From: Magnetovibrio blakemorei
GTDB lineage: Bacteria; Pseudomonadota; Alphaproteobacteria; Rhodospirillales; Magnetovibrionaceae
NCBI RefSeq assembly: GCF_001746755.1
Contig: NZ_MCGG01000025.1
Span: forward strand, 79,227-143,226
DNA: 64,000 bases
Reading direction: 5' to 3'
Below the pieces are notes generated by a model, which was not told the DNA's origin, searched no databases, and saw nothing but the letters and a program-made list of their open reading frames with translations. Made by a program: the position numbers and the translations under genes. Shown in pieces: positions 53,490-61,964 of this stretch (positions are counted from its first letter, which is position 1; each line of letters opens with the position of its first letter).

Positions 53490-53825
53490 TTATCTGTTCT
53501 CGAAATTGGCAGCTCCACGGGGGCAAACCTTGTGCCGATGGCGCAACGATATCCAAATGCATCATTTACGGGTGTTGATCTGTCAGCCAACCAAGTGGGC
53601 CTTGCCAATCAATACAAAGACCAATTGGGTTTGAGCAACATTCAATTTAAAGCCATATCAATATTTGATTTAAAGCTTAAAAACCAAAAGTTCGACATCA
53701 TTATTGCGAACCAAGTGTATTCTTGGGTCCCCCAAAATATTCAAAACAGGCTGTTAGAGATTTGTTCTGACAATCTTGCAAAAAATGGAGTTGCTTACGT
53801 CAGCTTCAATACGCTACCTGGTTGG
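53480..53825 (+). pseudogene. internal fragment of a class I methyltransferase
   Basis: About 115 residues of a SAM-dependent methyltransferase: VLEIGSSTGANLVPMA (motif I), FTGVDLS, FDIIIANQVYSWVP and YVSFNTLPGW. The N-terminal 40 or so and all of the C-terminal part are missing. The left edge meets the truncated permease; the right edge, at about 53825, changes into unrelated sequence in another frame. Similar proteins carry a methyltransferase regulatory domain. Confidence 0.8.
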
Positions 53826-54192
53826 AACCGACGGGAAGAAAACCCGTGTTCGTCGCCAAAACCATTTGCGGTTCAAAGAACAATACCATCGTTACGGAGG
53901 AACCTTTGGACCACACGATCCTGGCGAAAAAATGAAAGGCTACCCGCGCCTGTCTGTCTTCTGGGATCACAACGAACATCAAATGTTAGTTGAGGACCTT
54001 GTAAACGAACTGGGTGTTTTATCCAGTGGCGAAGCTGCAATGGCTCAGTTTTTTGCGGCTGTCTGGAGATGGAAAAATGACAATGATGATTTGGACTTCG
54101 ACATTGTCGATTGTTGGTCCAAGCTAGATCGTGAAGAACGAACTATTGTCGGAAATTGGCTGAATGCTCCGCTTTACCCGCAGAAATTTTAA
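53826..54192 (+). pseudogene. C-terminal remnant of an unrecognised protein
   Basis: About 120 residues open to a TAA at 54190-54192, containing YHRYGGTFGPHDPGEKMKGYPRLSV-like sequence of no family I know and ending LNAPLYPQKF. The open frame starts upstream inside the methyltransferase fragment in a different phase, so this is probably the 3' end of a gene whose beginning was lost. An internal ATG at 53932 could make an 86-residue product, but it has no clear ribosome binding site. Confidence 0.5.
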
Positions 54193-54326
54193 ACAATTTT
54201 ATCAAAACTAAAAGGAACCGGACAATTGCTCGGTGTTGTAAATTGTGACAGATCTTAAAGCGTTGTGAGTATCAGGTCTCAACTGACCATTGTCAGACCT
54301 TAATCACACGAGTGATCTAATCTGAT

Positions 54327-54345
54327 AGACCTACAGTGTAGGTCT
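54327..54345. repeat. perfect 19-bp palindrome
   Basis: AGACCTACAGTGTAGGTCT is a perfect inverted repeat of nine bases around one. It directly precedes the terminator hairpin. It could be an operator or a recombinase arm site; nothing else supports either. Confidence 0.8.
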
Positions 54346-54351
54346 GCATTG

Positions 54352-54385
54352 AAAAAGCCCTACATCCTTCGATGTGGGGCTTTTT
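54352..54385 (+). terminator. rho-independent terminator
   Basis: Arms AAAAAGCCCTACATC and GATGTGGGGCTTTTT pair with one mismatch around a CTTC loop, with A and T tracts on either side, so it can work in both directions. It lies about 160 bases after the remnant ending at 54192. Confidence 0.8.
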
Positions 54386-54390
54386 AATAA

Positions 54391-54433
54391 TGATGCCTCC
54401 GGTCAGAATTGGACTGTCGACTTCACCCTTCAT
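54391..54433 (-). pseudogene. degenerate tRNA-Thr-like 3' half
   Basis: 43 bases match the 3' end of the tRNA-Thr gene with about eight substitutions, in the same orientation. A matching 5' half lies at 54551-54589. Mismatches in the acceptor stem make a working tRNA unlikely. Confidence 0.75.
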
Positions 54434-54550
54434 ACCTTCTACAACTTCCGTTTCCTGGCTTGGCTCAGGATTTCCAGCAGCGTTTCTGGAAGGTTTCCCC
54501 GACCAGGTGCGGTGTATATAAATCTGTTTTCAAATTGGATAGGTAATCTA

Positions 54551-54589
54551 TTTCCCAAGGGCGTGCCCTACCCCTGAGCTACAACGGCT
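54551..54589 (-). pseudogene. degenerate tRNA-like 5' half
   Basis: 39 bases matching the D-arm and anticodon-stem half of the tRNA-Thr gene (TAGCTCAGGGGTAG on the minus strand), with an altered acceptor (AGCCGTT) and anticodon loop. It is separated from the 3' half (54391-54433) by about 117 bases inserted at the anticodon loop. Confidence 0.7.
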
Positions 54590-54698
54590 AATTTTCTTTA
54601 TGCAACCAGGGCTCGATTTGGTACGAAACCTGGTACGAAACCCAATGCCGCGAAAGTTGCGCAATGGATTTAGTATATTGAATTTAATGAAGAAAAAA

Positions 54699-54773
54699 TG
54701 GTGCCGCCGGACAGAATCGAACTGTCGACCTCACCCTTACCAAGGGTGCGCTCTACCCCTGAGCTACGGCGGC
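54699..54773 (-). tRNA. tRNA-Thr (GGT)
   Basis: A complete 75-base cloverleaf with encoded CCA: acceptor GCCGCCG/CGGCGGC, D arm TAGCTCAGGGGTAGAGC, anticodon stem CACCC/GGGTG with loop TTGGTAA (anticodon GGT), and T arm GTCGACAGTTCGATTC-type. It is the only intact tRNA in the left 54 kb and the presumed integration target for the segments to its left. Confidence 0.97.
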
Positions 54774-54894
54774 ACATGCTGTGAAAGCGGGCGGAACATG
54801 CCACACGGTCCGGGGAAAGGCAAGCGTCCTTGACGGGATTTTTTTCACCGCGCATGGTGAAGCCATAATTTGTCTTCAATTAGAGCCTTAAGCC

Positions 54895-55098
54895 ATGCCC
54901 AAAGATAAGTCCTCCGAAGGCGCAGATGAGCGTCCCATCGCCCAAAGCGAGCTTGATCGTCTCGATCGTCAGGGTGCTGCTTTGCGGGCCAACCTCAAAA
55001 AACGCAAACGCCAAAGCAGCGCGCGCAAAGCGCCTATTACCGTGCCCGATGCGTTGCCCGCAAAAGATCCCAATTCGGACACAGAAAAGCACGACTAG
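54895..55098 (+). CDS. small basic hypothetical protein upstream of murA
   Basis: 67 residues, charged and probably mostly disordered, with RANLKKRKRQSSARK in the middle and an acidic tail. It begins 121 bases after the tRNA-Thr gene in divergent orientation and ends 125 bases before murA. Similar short Lys/Arg-rich proteins are common beside murA in alphaproteobacteria; function unknown. Confidence 0.6.
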   Translation: MPKDKSSEGADERPIAQSELDRLDRQGAALRANLKKRKRQSSARKAPITVPDALPAKDPNSDTEKHD

Positions 55099-55223
55099 CC
55101 CTTATGGTGATGGGGGACCGAGGGTTTTGGCCCGGTTAAGCCTTGTGAGCGCGGTGTCCTTGGGCTAAAAGCGGGTCCTTGGGCGAAAAGCCTGGGCACA
55201 TTCTCTTTAACATTGGACAGTTC

Positions 55224-56510
55224 ATGGACCAAATCGTGATCCGGGGCGGCAACCCCCTTAAAGGCATCATCCCCATTGGTGGGGCAAAAAACGCGGCGTT
55301 GCCGTTGATGGCGGCCTCGCTTTTGACCGACGGGGTGCTGCGCCTGTCCAACTTGCCGCATTTGGCTGATATCTCGACCATGGCGCACTTGTTGGGCGAC
55401 ATGGGGGTCTCCATCGCCATGGAAGGCGACGCGCCGGACGGTGGGCCGATTGGCCGGGTGTTTGCCCTGGATGCTTCGGGCTTGACCCAAACCACTGCGC
55501 CTTATGATTTGGTGCGGCGCATGCGTGCCTCGGTGTTGGTGTTGGGGCCTTTGGTGGCCAAACATGGTCACGCGCGGGTTTCCTTGCCTGGCGGTTGCGC
55601 CATCGGCACGCGCCCCGTTGATTTGCACTTGAAAGCTCTGGAAGCCTTGGGTGCTGAAATTCAACTGTCCGAAGGCTATGTTGAAGCCAAAGCCCCGAAC
55701 GGCCTGAAGGGCGGTCATGTGCTGTTTTCCAACGTCACCGTGGGCGGCACCGAAAACATCTTGATGGCGGCGTGTCTGGCCAAGGGCGAGACCGTAATCA
55801 GCAACGCGGCGCGCGAACCCGAAGTGACGGATTTGGCCCATTGTCTGGTGGCCATGGGGGCAAAAATCGACGGCATCGGCACCGATACCCTGAAAGTGCA
55901 AGGCTGTGAAAGTCTTCATGGTGCCGATTACACCGTGGTGGTGGACCGTATCGAAATGGCGTCTTACGCCGTGGCGGCGGCGGTGACCGGTGGCGATGTG
56001 GTGTTGAAAGGCGGCCGTCTTGATTTGATCGAGGCGGTGGTGGACGTCATGCGCCGCGCCGGTGTGGATATTGAAGAGGTCGAAGGCGGCCTGCGCGTCA
56101 GTCGTAAAAACGGCGCCATCAAAGGCTTTGATGTGATGACGGAGCCCTATCCCGGTTTTCCCACCGACATGCAAGCCCAGATGATGGTGCTGGCGTCTGT
56201 GGCCGAAGGGGCCTCGATGATCACCGAAACCATTTTTGAAAACCGCTTCATGCACGTCCCCGAATTGGTCCGCATGGGCGCCGATATCAACGTTCATGGT
56301 CGCTCAGCCATTGTGCGTGGGGTGAAAAAGCTGTCCGGCGCGCAAGTGATGGCGACCGATTTGCGGGCGTCCAGTTCTTTGGTGCTGGCCGCTTTGGTGG
56401 CCGAAGGCACGACCCAAATCAGCCGCGTTTATCATTTGGATCGCGGCTATGAGCGCCTGGAAGAAAAACTTGCGGCGTGCGGGGCGGAAATTGAACGGGT
56501 GCGGGAATAG
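55224..56510 (+). CDS. murA: UDP-N-acetylglucosamine 1-carboxyvinyltransferase
   Basis: 428 residues from the ATG at 55224 (MDQIVIRGG). It transfers enolpyruvate from PEP to UDP-GlcNAc, the first committed step of peptidoglycan synthesis. [11 protein letters not shown] at the start and [15 protein letters not shown] in the middle, with the catalytic Cys in GGCAIG, are definitive; the Cys implies fosfomycin sensitivity of the enzyme. Upstream in-frame codons to 55179 are not expected to be translated. Confidence 0.97.
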   Translation: MDQIVIRGGNPLKGIIPIGGAKNAALPLMAASLLTDGVLRLSNLPHLADISTMAHLLGDMGVSIAMEGDAPDGGPIGRVFALDASGLTQTTAPYDLVRRMRASVLVLGPLVAKHGHARVSLPGGCAIGTRPVDLHLKALEALGAEIQLSEGYVEAKAPNGLKGGHVLFSNVTVGGTENILMAACLAKGETVISNAAREPEVTDLAHCLVAMGAKIDGIGTDTLKVQGCESLHGADYTVVVDRIEMASYAVAAAVTGGDVVLKGGRLDLIEAVVDVMRRAGVDIEEVEGGLRVSRKNGAIKGFDVMTEPYPGFPTDMQAQMMVLASVAEGASMITETIFENRFMHVPELVRMGADINVHGRSAIVRGVKKLSGAQVMATDLRASSSLVLAALVAEGTTQISRVYHLDRGYERLEEKLAACGAEIERVRE

Positions 56511-56611
56511 CGCCCCAGGCGGACACCTTGGGCGGAAACACCCCTGGAAACCCTCAGCAAAACCCTTTATATATGCCGCCTTCCGGGCATTCCGGGTGTG
56601 GAGAGAATGTT

Positions 56612-57286
56612 GTGAGTGCTGCTGCAAAAGAAAAACTGGTTCTGGCGTTGCCCAAAGGGCGCATCCTTGAAGAGGTGATGCCCATCGTGCGCGCGGCGGG
56701 AATCGAGCCTGAACCCGACTTTGACGACCCCAAGTCGCGCAAGCTGTCGTTCGCCACCAATCATGCCCATTTGGAAATCATCCGCGTGCGCAGTTTCGAT
56801 GTCGCCACCTTCGTCGCCTTTGGCGCGGCGCACTTGGGCGTTGCCGGCGCGGACGTGTTGATGGAATTCGACAACCCCGAAATTTATGCGCCGTTGGATT
56901 TGGGCATCGGCTATTGCCGCATGTCGGTCGCCGAACCCAAGGAACTGGGGGATGAAGACGATCCCAGCACCTGGAGCCACGTGCGCGTCGCCACCAAATA
57001 CCCCGAAATCACCAAAAAGCACTTTGCCCAGCGCGGCGTGCAGGCCGAGTGCATCAAGCTGAATGGCGCCATGGAACTGGCCCCGGCCATGGGCTTGTGC
57101 TCGCGCATTGTCGATTTGGTGTCCACGGGTTCGACCTTGAAGGCCAATGGCTTGGTGGAAGTCGAAGTGATTGCCGAAATTACGTCTCGCTTGGCGGTGA
57201 ACCGCACCGCCTGGAAAACCCGCCCCGACGAAATCGGTGGCTGGATTGAACGTTTCCGGGAGGCCCTCCATGCCCAAGCGTCTTGA
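56612..57286 (+). CDS. hisG: ATP phosphoribosyltransferase, short form
   Basis: From the GTG at 56612, with GGAGAG six bases upstream, the product is 224 residues, typical of the short HisG_S form. [25 protein letters not shown] and the PRPP loop [13 protein letters not shown] are present. It starts histidine synthesis by joining ATP and PRPP. Short-form enzymes need the regulatory partner HisZ, which is not in this window. The 3' end overlaps hisD by 17 bases. Confidence 0.95.
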   Translation: MSAAAKEKLVLALPKGRILEEVMPIVRAAGIEPEPDFDDPKSRKLSFATNHAHLEIIRVRSFDVATFVAFGAAHLGVAGADVLMEFDNPEIYAPLDLGIGYCRMSVAEPKELGDEDDPSTWSHVRVATKYPEITKKHFAQRGVQAECIKLNGAMELAPAMGLCSRIVDLVSTGSTLKANGLVEVEVIAEITSRLAVNRTAWKTRPDEIGGWIERFREALHAQAS

Positions 57287-58568
57287 TATTTCTGACCCAG
57301 ATTTTGAAGTTCAGTTCAAAGAGGTTTTGGGGGCCAAACGCGAAGCCGACGTTGATGTGAACGAAGCCGTCGCCGCGATCTTAAAAGACGTGGCCAACCG
57401 GGGTGACGCGGCGGTGGTCGAGTACACCAATCGCTTTGATCGGCAAAACTTGAGCGCTGCCGAGTTGGCCTTTAGCGGTGAAGAATTAGACCAGGCCCTG
57501 GCCAAGATCGAGCCTGACCTGTTGGCCGCGCTTAAGCTGGCCGCAGAGCGGATCGAGTCCTTTCATGAACGTCAATTGCCGGACATGGAAGACTACACCG
57601 ACGAAGACGGCGTGCGCTTAGGCTATCGCTGGACTGCGGTGGAAGCGGCTGGACTGTACGTTCCGGGCGGCTTGGCGGCGTATCCGTCGTCGGTTTTGAT
57701 GAACGCCATTCCCGCCCGCGTGGCCGGGGTGGACCGTTTGGTTATGGTGGTGCCGACGCCTGACGGCCAAATTAACCCGTTGGTGTTGGCAGCGGCCAAA
57801 CTGGCCGGCGTCAGTGAGGTCTACAGGATCGGCGGCGCACAGGCCGTCGGCGCGCTGGCGTACGGCACCGAAACCATCAAAGCGGTCGACAAAATCGTCG
57901 GCCCCGGCAATGCCTATGTGGCGGCGGCAAAACGCCAAGTGTTTGGCACCGTGGGCATCGATATGATCGCAGGGCCCAGTGAAATCCTGGTGGTGGCCGA
58001 CGGTGAAAACGATCCGTCCTGGGTGGCCGCTGATTTGCTGAGCCAGGCCGAACACGACAGCGTCGCTCAATCCATCTTGATCACCGACGACAAAGACTTC
58101 GCAGACCGGGTCGAAGCCGCCGTGGAAAGCCACCTGAAGACCTTGAGCCGCCAAGACATCGCTCGCGCCAGCTGGGAAAATTACGGCGTGGTCATTACGG
58201 TCGACGATCTGATGCGCGACGGCGTGCCTTTGGTCGACCGCATCGCCCCTGAACACTTAGAGCTGGCGGTCGCTGATCCCGATGCGCTGTCGGAAGCGGT
58301 GCGCAATGCCGGGGCCATTTTCTTGGGCCGTTATACGCCTGAAGCCATCGGCGATTATGTGGCGGGTCCCAATCATGTTTTGCCGACTTCGCGCACGGCC
58401 CGCTTCTCGTCGGGGTTGGGGGTGCTTGATTTCATGAAGCGCACCACCTTTATTGGCTGTAATGCTGAAAGTCTCAATGCCATCGGCCCGGCAGCGGTGA
58501 AACTGGCCACTGCCGAAGGCCTTCAAGCGCATGGGTTGTCCGTGTCCATCCGTTTGAATAGAACTTGA
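57270..58568 (+). CDS. hisD: histidinol dehydrogenase
   Basis: 432 residues from the ATG at 57270, which has GGGAGG just upstream and lies inside the end of hisG. It performs the last two oxidations of histidine synthesis. Motifs: [53 protein letters not shown] and zinc ligands in AEHDSVAQ and later [12 protein letters not shown]. Confidence 0.97.
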   Translation: MPKRLDISDPDFEVQFKEVLGAKREADVDVNEAVAAILKDVANRGDAAVVEYTNRFDRQNLSAAELAFSGEELDQALAKIEPDLLAALKLAAERIESFHERQLPDMEDYTDEDGVRLGYRWTAVEAAGLYVPGGLAAYPSSVLMNAIPARVAGVDRLVMVVPTPDGQINPLVLAAAKLAGVSEVYRIGGAQAVGALAYGTETIKAVDKIVGPGNAYVAAAKRQVFGTVGIDMIAGPSEILVVADGENDPSWVAADLLSQAEHDSVAQSILITDDKDFADRVEAAVESHLKTLSRQDIARASWENYGVVITVDDLMRDGVPLVDRIAPEHLELAVADPDALSEAVRNAGAIFLGRYTPEAIGDYVAGPNHVLPTSRTARFSSGLGVLDFMKRTTFIGCNAESLNAIGPAAVKLATAEGLQAHGLSVSIRLNRT

Positions 58569-58585
58569 GCAAAGGGCAGGACGCC

Positions 58586-59059
58586 ATGTCCGATAAAACG
58601 CGCATCCAAAAGATTTATTTAGATGAGCAATCGGTGGTCAACCGCAGCCCCCAAGTCGAGCATGAGCGCAAAGTCGCCATTTACGATCTTTTGGACAACA
58701 ACTTTTTTAATCTGGTGGGCGGACCCGAAGGCCCGTATGTGTTGCGTCTGTCGATTGAAGAAAATCGTTTGGCGTTTGATGTGCGCGCTGCGGACGAAAC
58801 CCCGATCAAGCGTTTTATGCTGGCGTTGTCGCCGTTCCGATCCATCGTGCGCGAATACCTGATGGTCTGCGACAGCTATTATAAAGCCATCAAAACCTCC
58901 AGCCCGTCGCAAATCGAAGCCATCGACATGGGGCGGCGCGGCCTGCACAACGACGGTTCCGATATTTTAGAGCAGCGCCTCAAAGACAAGGCCGAGCTGG
59001 ACAACAATACCGCGCGTCGTTTATTCACGTTGGTGTGCGTTTTGCACATTCGGGCATAG
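58586..59059 (+). CDS. UPF0262 family protein
   Basis: 157 residues starting at the ATG at 58586, with GGGCAGG upstream. The pattern RIQKIYLDEQSVV, ERKVAIYDLL, FRSIVREYLMVCDSYYKAI and GRRGLHNDGS identifies the alphaproteobacterial UPF0262 family, which has no known function but is nearly always next to hisD. Cytoplasmic, no catalytic motif evident. Confidence 0.93.
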   Translation: MSDKTRIQKIYLDEQSVVNRSPQVEHERKVAIYDLLDNNFFNLVGGPEGPYVLRLSIEENRLAFDVRAADETPIKRFMLALSPFRSIVREYLMVCDSYYKAIKTSSPSQIEAIDMGRRGLHNDGSDILEQRLKDKAELDNNTARRLFTLVCVLHIRA

Positions 59060-59075
59060 GGGGGGCTCAAAGCGG

Positions 59076-59516
59076 ATGTCCCTCCCCAGCGCCGTTTTGT
59101 TTTCTTGTACCATGAATTCCATTCGCTCTCCCATGGCGGCGGCGATTTTGCGCCATTTTCACGGTCGCGATATTTTTGTCGATTCGGTTGGCGTGCGCGC
59201 CAAAGATGTTGACGGTTTCGCCATCCAGGTGATGGATGAGATCGGTATCGACATTTCCGAGCATCAAGCCAAGACCTTTGATGACTTGGAAGACAGCTCC
59301 TTCGACCTGGTCGTGTCGCTGTCGCCTGAAGCGCAGCATAAAGCCGTCGATCTGACGCGCTATATGGCGTGCGACGTGGAATTTTGGAACACTTTTGACC
59401 CCAGCGTGGCGGAAGGGTCGCGTGAGGAACGCTTGCAAGCCTATCGCCAAGTGCGCGATGAACTGGTAGAGCACATCAAGGGAAGATTCCCTTTGCCCTC
59501 CGCATATGACATTTGA
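59076..59516 (+). CDS. low-molecular-weight protein tyrosine phosphatase-like protein
   Basis: 146 residues with the P-loop C(x5)R at the N-terminus in LFSCTMNSIRSPMA and SVGVRAKDVDG after it. The later DP aspartate may be in NTFDPSV. It belongs to the LMW-PTP/arsenate-reductase fold. In alphaproteobacteria this gene regularly follows UPF0262 and precedes infA. The substrate is unknown; an arsenate reductase role is less likely without the usual cysteine set. Confidence 0.9.
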   Translation: MSLPSAVLFSCTMNSIRSPMAAAILRHFHGRDIFVDSVGVRAKDVDGFAIQVMDEIGIDISEHQAKTFDDLEDSSFDLVVSLSPEAQHKAVDLTRYMACDVEFWNTFDPSVAEGSREERLQAYRQVRDELVEHIKGRFPLPSAYDI

Positions 59517-59612
59517 GAATGATTTTTTACGAAAATGTGGGAAAAAACTTGACCTTTAGGGCACAACTAGCCACTTATGGGCCGCCTAAGGCATAAACAT
59601 ATTGAGAGATTA

Positions 59613-59831
59613 ATGGCAAAAGAAGAAGTTCTTGAATTTTCCGGGCTCGTTACCGAACTCCTGCCCAACGCAATGTTCCGCGTCGAACTGGAAAATGGAC
59701 ACGAAATCCTGGCGCACACAGCGGGAAAGATGCGCAAGCACCGCATCCGCGTTCTTGCTGGTGACAAGGTGACGGTCGAAATGACGCCGTATGACCTGAC
59801 CAAAGGTCGCATCACGTTCCGCTTCAAATAG
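59613..59831 (+). CDS. infA: translation initiation factor IF-1
   Basis: 72 residues from the ATG at 59613 ([11 protein letters not shown]), with a GAGAG site upstream. A single OB fold with the IF-1 phrases [35 protein letters not shown] and GRITFRFK at the end, shown as position markers around residues 12-45 and 64-72. It binds the ribosomal A site during initiation. Confidence 0.
   Translation: MAKEEVLEFSGLVTELLPNAMFRVELENGHEILAHTAGKMRKHRIRVLAGDKVTVEMTPYDLTKGRITFRFK
59613..59831 (+). CDS. infA: translation initiation factor IF-1 (72 residues)
   Basis: The ATG at 59613 begins [11 protein letters not shown] with a GAGAG site upstream. It is a single OB fold with the IF-1 phrases [26 protein letters not shown] and the terminal [10 protein letters not shown]-1 binds the A site of the 30S subunit during initiation. 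It leads the group infA, maf, rng and yacG that continues to tRNA-Phe. Confidence 0.98.
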   Translation: MAKEEVLEFSGLVTELLPNAMFRVELENGHEILAHTAGKMRKHRIRVLAGDKVTVEMTPYDLTKGRITFRFK

Positions 59832-59883
59832 CCCGGCGCAGGTTCCCTGCACGCGGCTGAGATGGAAGAGGGGGAGTTGCGTC

Positions 59884-60477
59884 TTGTCCGGTCCCATTGC
59901 ATTGATATTGGCTTCAGCCTCGCCCAGGCGGGTTGAACTGTTGGCGCAAATCGGCATCACACCCAACCTGATCGTTCCGGCCCACGTGGACGAGACGCCG
60001 CTGGACCGCGAGCGTCCCATAGATATGGCGCGTCGTTTGGCAGATGCCAAGGCGCGTGAAGTTCACAAAAATCACCCTCAGGCCTGCATCATCGGTGCGG
60101 ACACCGTTGTTACAGTGGGGCGGCGCATCCTCGGCAAGGCCGAAGATGAAGCCCAGGCGCGGGCTTTTTTAACGCTGCTGTCGGGACGCAGCCACCGGGT
60201 TATCGGTGGGCTGTGTGTGCTGGCCCCAGATGGTCGAGCCGTGCTGAGGGTACTCACCACCAAAGTTGATTTTAAACGCCTCTCAGCGGCCGAAATTGAT
60301 GGCTACATCGCATCCGGCGAATGGCACGACAAAGCAGGCGCTTATGCCATTCAGGGCCTTGCCGGGGCGTTCGTCAAATCCATCAACGGCTCTTATTCCA
60401 ATGTTGTTGGTCTGGCGGTGCACGACGTCGCCAATGCGCTCAAGGGCCTGGGCATTCATCCCCCAGGCTTGGTCTAG
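59884..60477 (+). CDS. maf: Maf family nucleotide pyrophosphatase
   Basis: 197 residues starting at a TTG at 59884 with GAGGGGGAG upstream. Motifs LILASASPRRVELL, the catalytic ADTVV in IIGADTVVTVG and the SGRSHRVIGGL strand mark a Maf/YhdE house-cleaning dTTP/UTP pyrophosphatase. YAIQGLAGAFVKSINGSYSNVVGL is the usual C-terminal signature, spread over residues 150-173. It precedes the RNase gene by 12 bases. Confidence 0.
   Translation: MSGPIALILASASPRRVELLAQIGITPNLIVPAHVDETPLDRERPIDMARRLADAKAREVHKNHPQACIIGADTVVTVGRRILGKAEDEAQARAFLTLLSGRSHRVIGGLCVLAPDGRAVLRVLTTKVDFKRLSAAEIDGYIASGEWHDKAGAYAIQGLAGAFVKSINGSYSNVVGLAVHDVANALKGLGIHPPGLV
59884..60477 (+). CDS. maf: Maf-family nucleoside triphosphate pyrophosphatase
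   Basis: 197 residues starting at a TTG at 59884 with GAGGGGGAG upstream. The motifs LILASASPRRVELL, the catalytic aspartate in IIGADTVVTVG, SGRSHRVIGGL and IQGLAGAFVKSINGS mark a Maf/YhdE pyrophosphatase that hydrolyses dTTP, UTP or modified nucleotides. It precedes the RNase gene by 12 bases and belongs to the infA-maf-rng-yacG group. Confidence 0.94.
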   Translation: MSGPIALILASASPRRVELLAQIGITPNLIVPAHVDETPLDRERPIDMARRLADAKAREVHKNHPQACIIGADTVVTVGRRILGKAEDEAQARAFLTLLSGRSHRVIGGLCVLAPDGRAVLRVLTTKVDFKRLSAAEIDGYIASGEWHDKAGAYAIQGLAGAFVKSINGSYSNVVGLAVHDVANALKGLGIHPPGLV

Positions 60478-60489
60478 AGGGGCTGGACC

Positions 60490-61959
60490 ATGGCTGACTC
60501 GTTGATCGTTCGCGTCCGTCCCGGTGAAACGCGCATAGCCCGCGCAGGTGCTGACGGACGGCTCAAAGACTTTGCCATTTATCACGATCAAAGCGCCGGC
60601 CTTGTGGGCGACGTGTTTTTGGGGCGGGTGAAAAAAGTCATTCCCGCCATGGAAGCGGCGTTTGTCGATATCGGTGCGGGCCGTGACGGTTTTCTCGGTT
60701 TGCCCGAAGCCCGTCCTCACCCACACATGGGCGGTGAAGCGCCGCGTGACCGCATTTCTGATTATGTGCACGAGGGCCAAGCCCTGTTGGTGCAGGTGTT
60801 GGCGGCAGAGCGCGACGGCAAAGGGCCAAAACTGAGCGCGCGCATTAGCGTCCCCGGAGCCTTTTTGGTGCTGACACCAACCGATCCCGGCATTCGCGTG
60901 TCCAAGCGCATCCGTGACGATGCTGAACGCAATCGTCTACGGGCTTTGCTCACCAGTGGTCAGCTGCGCGAAAAAGAAGGCTGTGTGGTGCGTTCTGGGG
61001 CTGCTGGGGCCAGCATCAAAACCCTTCACAGTGAAATCGAATTGCTACGCGCGCGGTGGATGGAGTTAAAAACCCACGCCTCCCACGCCAAGCCGCCCGC
61101 CTTGGTCAGCGGCGATGTGCCCGCCGCCGTTCAATTCTTGACCGAAAACGGCTTAGGCGGCATCACCAAGATCGTTATTGATGACGGGGTCAGCGCCGCC
61201 CGGTTGCAAACGGACTTAACGACCCTCGGCGCCTTGCCATCTGGCGGCATCGAACGCCATACCAGTGCCGTCGATGTTTTTGACGTTTTGGGCATCGCCG
61301 ATGAAGTTATGGGCTTAATGAACGCAACGGTGCGATTGCCGGGTGGGGGCTCGTTGATCATCGAAGAAACGGCCGCCGTCACCACCATCGATGTCAACGT
61401 CGGTGGGGGCGGAGAGGGCAAAGGCGGGCGGGCCACGGATTTGGCCTTGTCGACCAATTTGGAAGCCGTCAAAGAAGTTGCCCGGCAAATGCGTCTGCGC
61501 AACTTGGCGGGCTTGATTGTGATCGATATTTTGACCATGTCGGGCAAAGACGGCCCCGGACGTGTGGTTACGGCCTTGAAAGAGGCTACGGCCCTTGATC
61601 CGGCCAGTCCTCAAGTTCTGGGCACCACCAACGGCGGTTTGTTGGAAGTGACACGTCCGCGTCGCCGTCCGCCGCTTTCGACCTTGTGGATGGCACCGTG
61701 CCCGGTGTGCCAGATGGGCCGCGCCGAAGCGCCGCTGTCGATCGGTTATCGGGCGCTAGACCGGGTGTTGGCGGAAGTATGGGCTTCGCCCGCGTTGATT
61801 CCGGCCCTCAAGTCTTCGCCGTCCGTCATCCGCGCCTTAAAAGAACAGGGCCAAGTGGTCTTGGCTGAAATGGAAACCAAATTGGGGCAACCGTTGGAAT
61901 TGATCGCAGACGATTCGATTCCCTTCGGTCAGTTCCGCATCGATCCGGCAGAGAGATAA
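60490..61959 (+). CDS. rng: ribonuclease E/G family protein (RNase G-like)
   Basis: 489 residues, RNase G size, lacking the long C-terminal scaffold of RNase E. An S1-like domain lies at the start (VGDVFLGRVKKVIPAMEAAFVDIG over residues 36-59), the catalytic DNase-I-like region has TTIDVNVGGG and LIVIDILTM with the metal aspartates, and the Zn-link CPVC is at about residue 405. It cuts single-stranded RNA at AU-rich sites in rRNA and mRNA processing. The gene order maf-rng-yacG is conserved. Confidence 0.
   Translation: MADSLIVRVRPGETRIARAGADGRLKDFAIYHDQSAGLVGDVFLGRVKKVIPAMEAAFVDIGAGRDGFLGLPEARPHPHMGGEAPRDRISDYVHEGQALLVQVLAAERDGKGPKLSARISVPGAFLVLTPTDPGIRVSKRIRDDAERNRLRALLTSGQLREKEGCVVRSGAAGASIKTLHSEIELLRARWMELKTHASHAKPPALVSGDVPAAVQFLTENGLGGITKIVIDDGVSAARLQTDLTTLGALPSGGIERHTSAVDVFDVLGIADEVMGLMNATVRLPGGGSLIIEETAAVTTIDVNVGGGGEGKGGRATDLALSTNLEAVKEVARQMRLRNLAGLIVIDILTMSGKDGPGRVVTALKEATALDPASPQVLGTTNGGLLEVTRPRRRPPLSTLWMAPCPVCQMGRAEAPLSIGYRALDRVLAEVWASPALIPALKSSPSVIRALKEQGQVVLAEMETKLGQPLELIADDSIPFGQFRIDPAER
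60490..61959 (+). CDS. rng: ribonuclease G-like endoribonuclease
   Basis: 489 residues, the size of RNase G, without the long C-terminal scaffold of RNase E. An S1-like domain near the start includes LGRVKKVIPAMEAAFVDIG; the catalytic region has TTIDVNVGGG and LIVIDILTM with the metal aspartates, and a Zn-link motif CPVC sits near residue 405. It cuts single-stranded RNA in rRNA and mRNA processing. The order maf-rng-yacG is the usual one in this group. Confidence 0.93.
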   Translation: MADSLIVRVRPGETRIARAGADGRLKDFAIYHDQSAGLVGDVFLGRVKKVIPAMEAAFVDIGAGRDGFLGLPEARPHPHMGGEAPRDRISDYVHEGQALLVQVLAAERDGKGPKLSARISVPGAFLVLTPTDPGIRVSKRIRDDAERNRLRALLTSGQLREKEGCVVRSGAAGASIKTLHSEIELLRARWMELKTHASHAKPPALVSGDVPAAVQFLTENGLGGITKIVIDDGVSAARLQTDLTTLGALPSGGIERHTSAVDVFDVLGIADEVMGLMNATVRLPGGGSLIIEETAAVTTIDVNVGGGGEGKGGRATDLALSTNLEAVKEVARQMRLRNLAGLIVIDILTMSGKDGPGRVVTALKEATALDPASPQVLGTTNGGLLEVTRPRRRPPLSTLWMAPCPVCQMGRAEAPLSIGYRALDRVLAEVWASPALIPALKSSPSVIRALKEQGQVVLAEMETKLGQPLELIADDSIPFGQFRIDPAER

Positions 61960-61964
61960 GTGCC

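Larger units (their letters stand above)
54193..54698. other. intergenic region with palindrome, terminator and split tRNA remnant
   Basis: This 506-base gap contains the 19-bp palindrome at 54327-54345, a strong hairpin at 54352-54385, the two halves of a degenerate tRNA at 54391-54433 and 54551-54589, and a short AT-rich lead into tRNA-Thr. No protein gene is supported. Confidence 0.7.

Noticed and set aside
53361..53993. Complete methyltransferase gene of 210 codons
   Set aside because: The first 40 codons are antisense to the permease fragment and the last 55 are out of frame with the third fragment; only the middle is methyltransferase.
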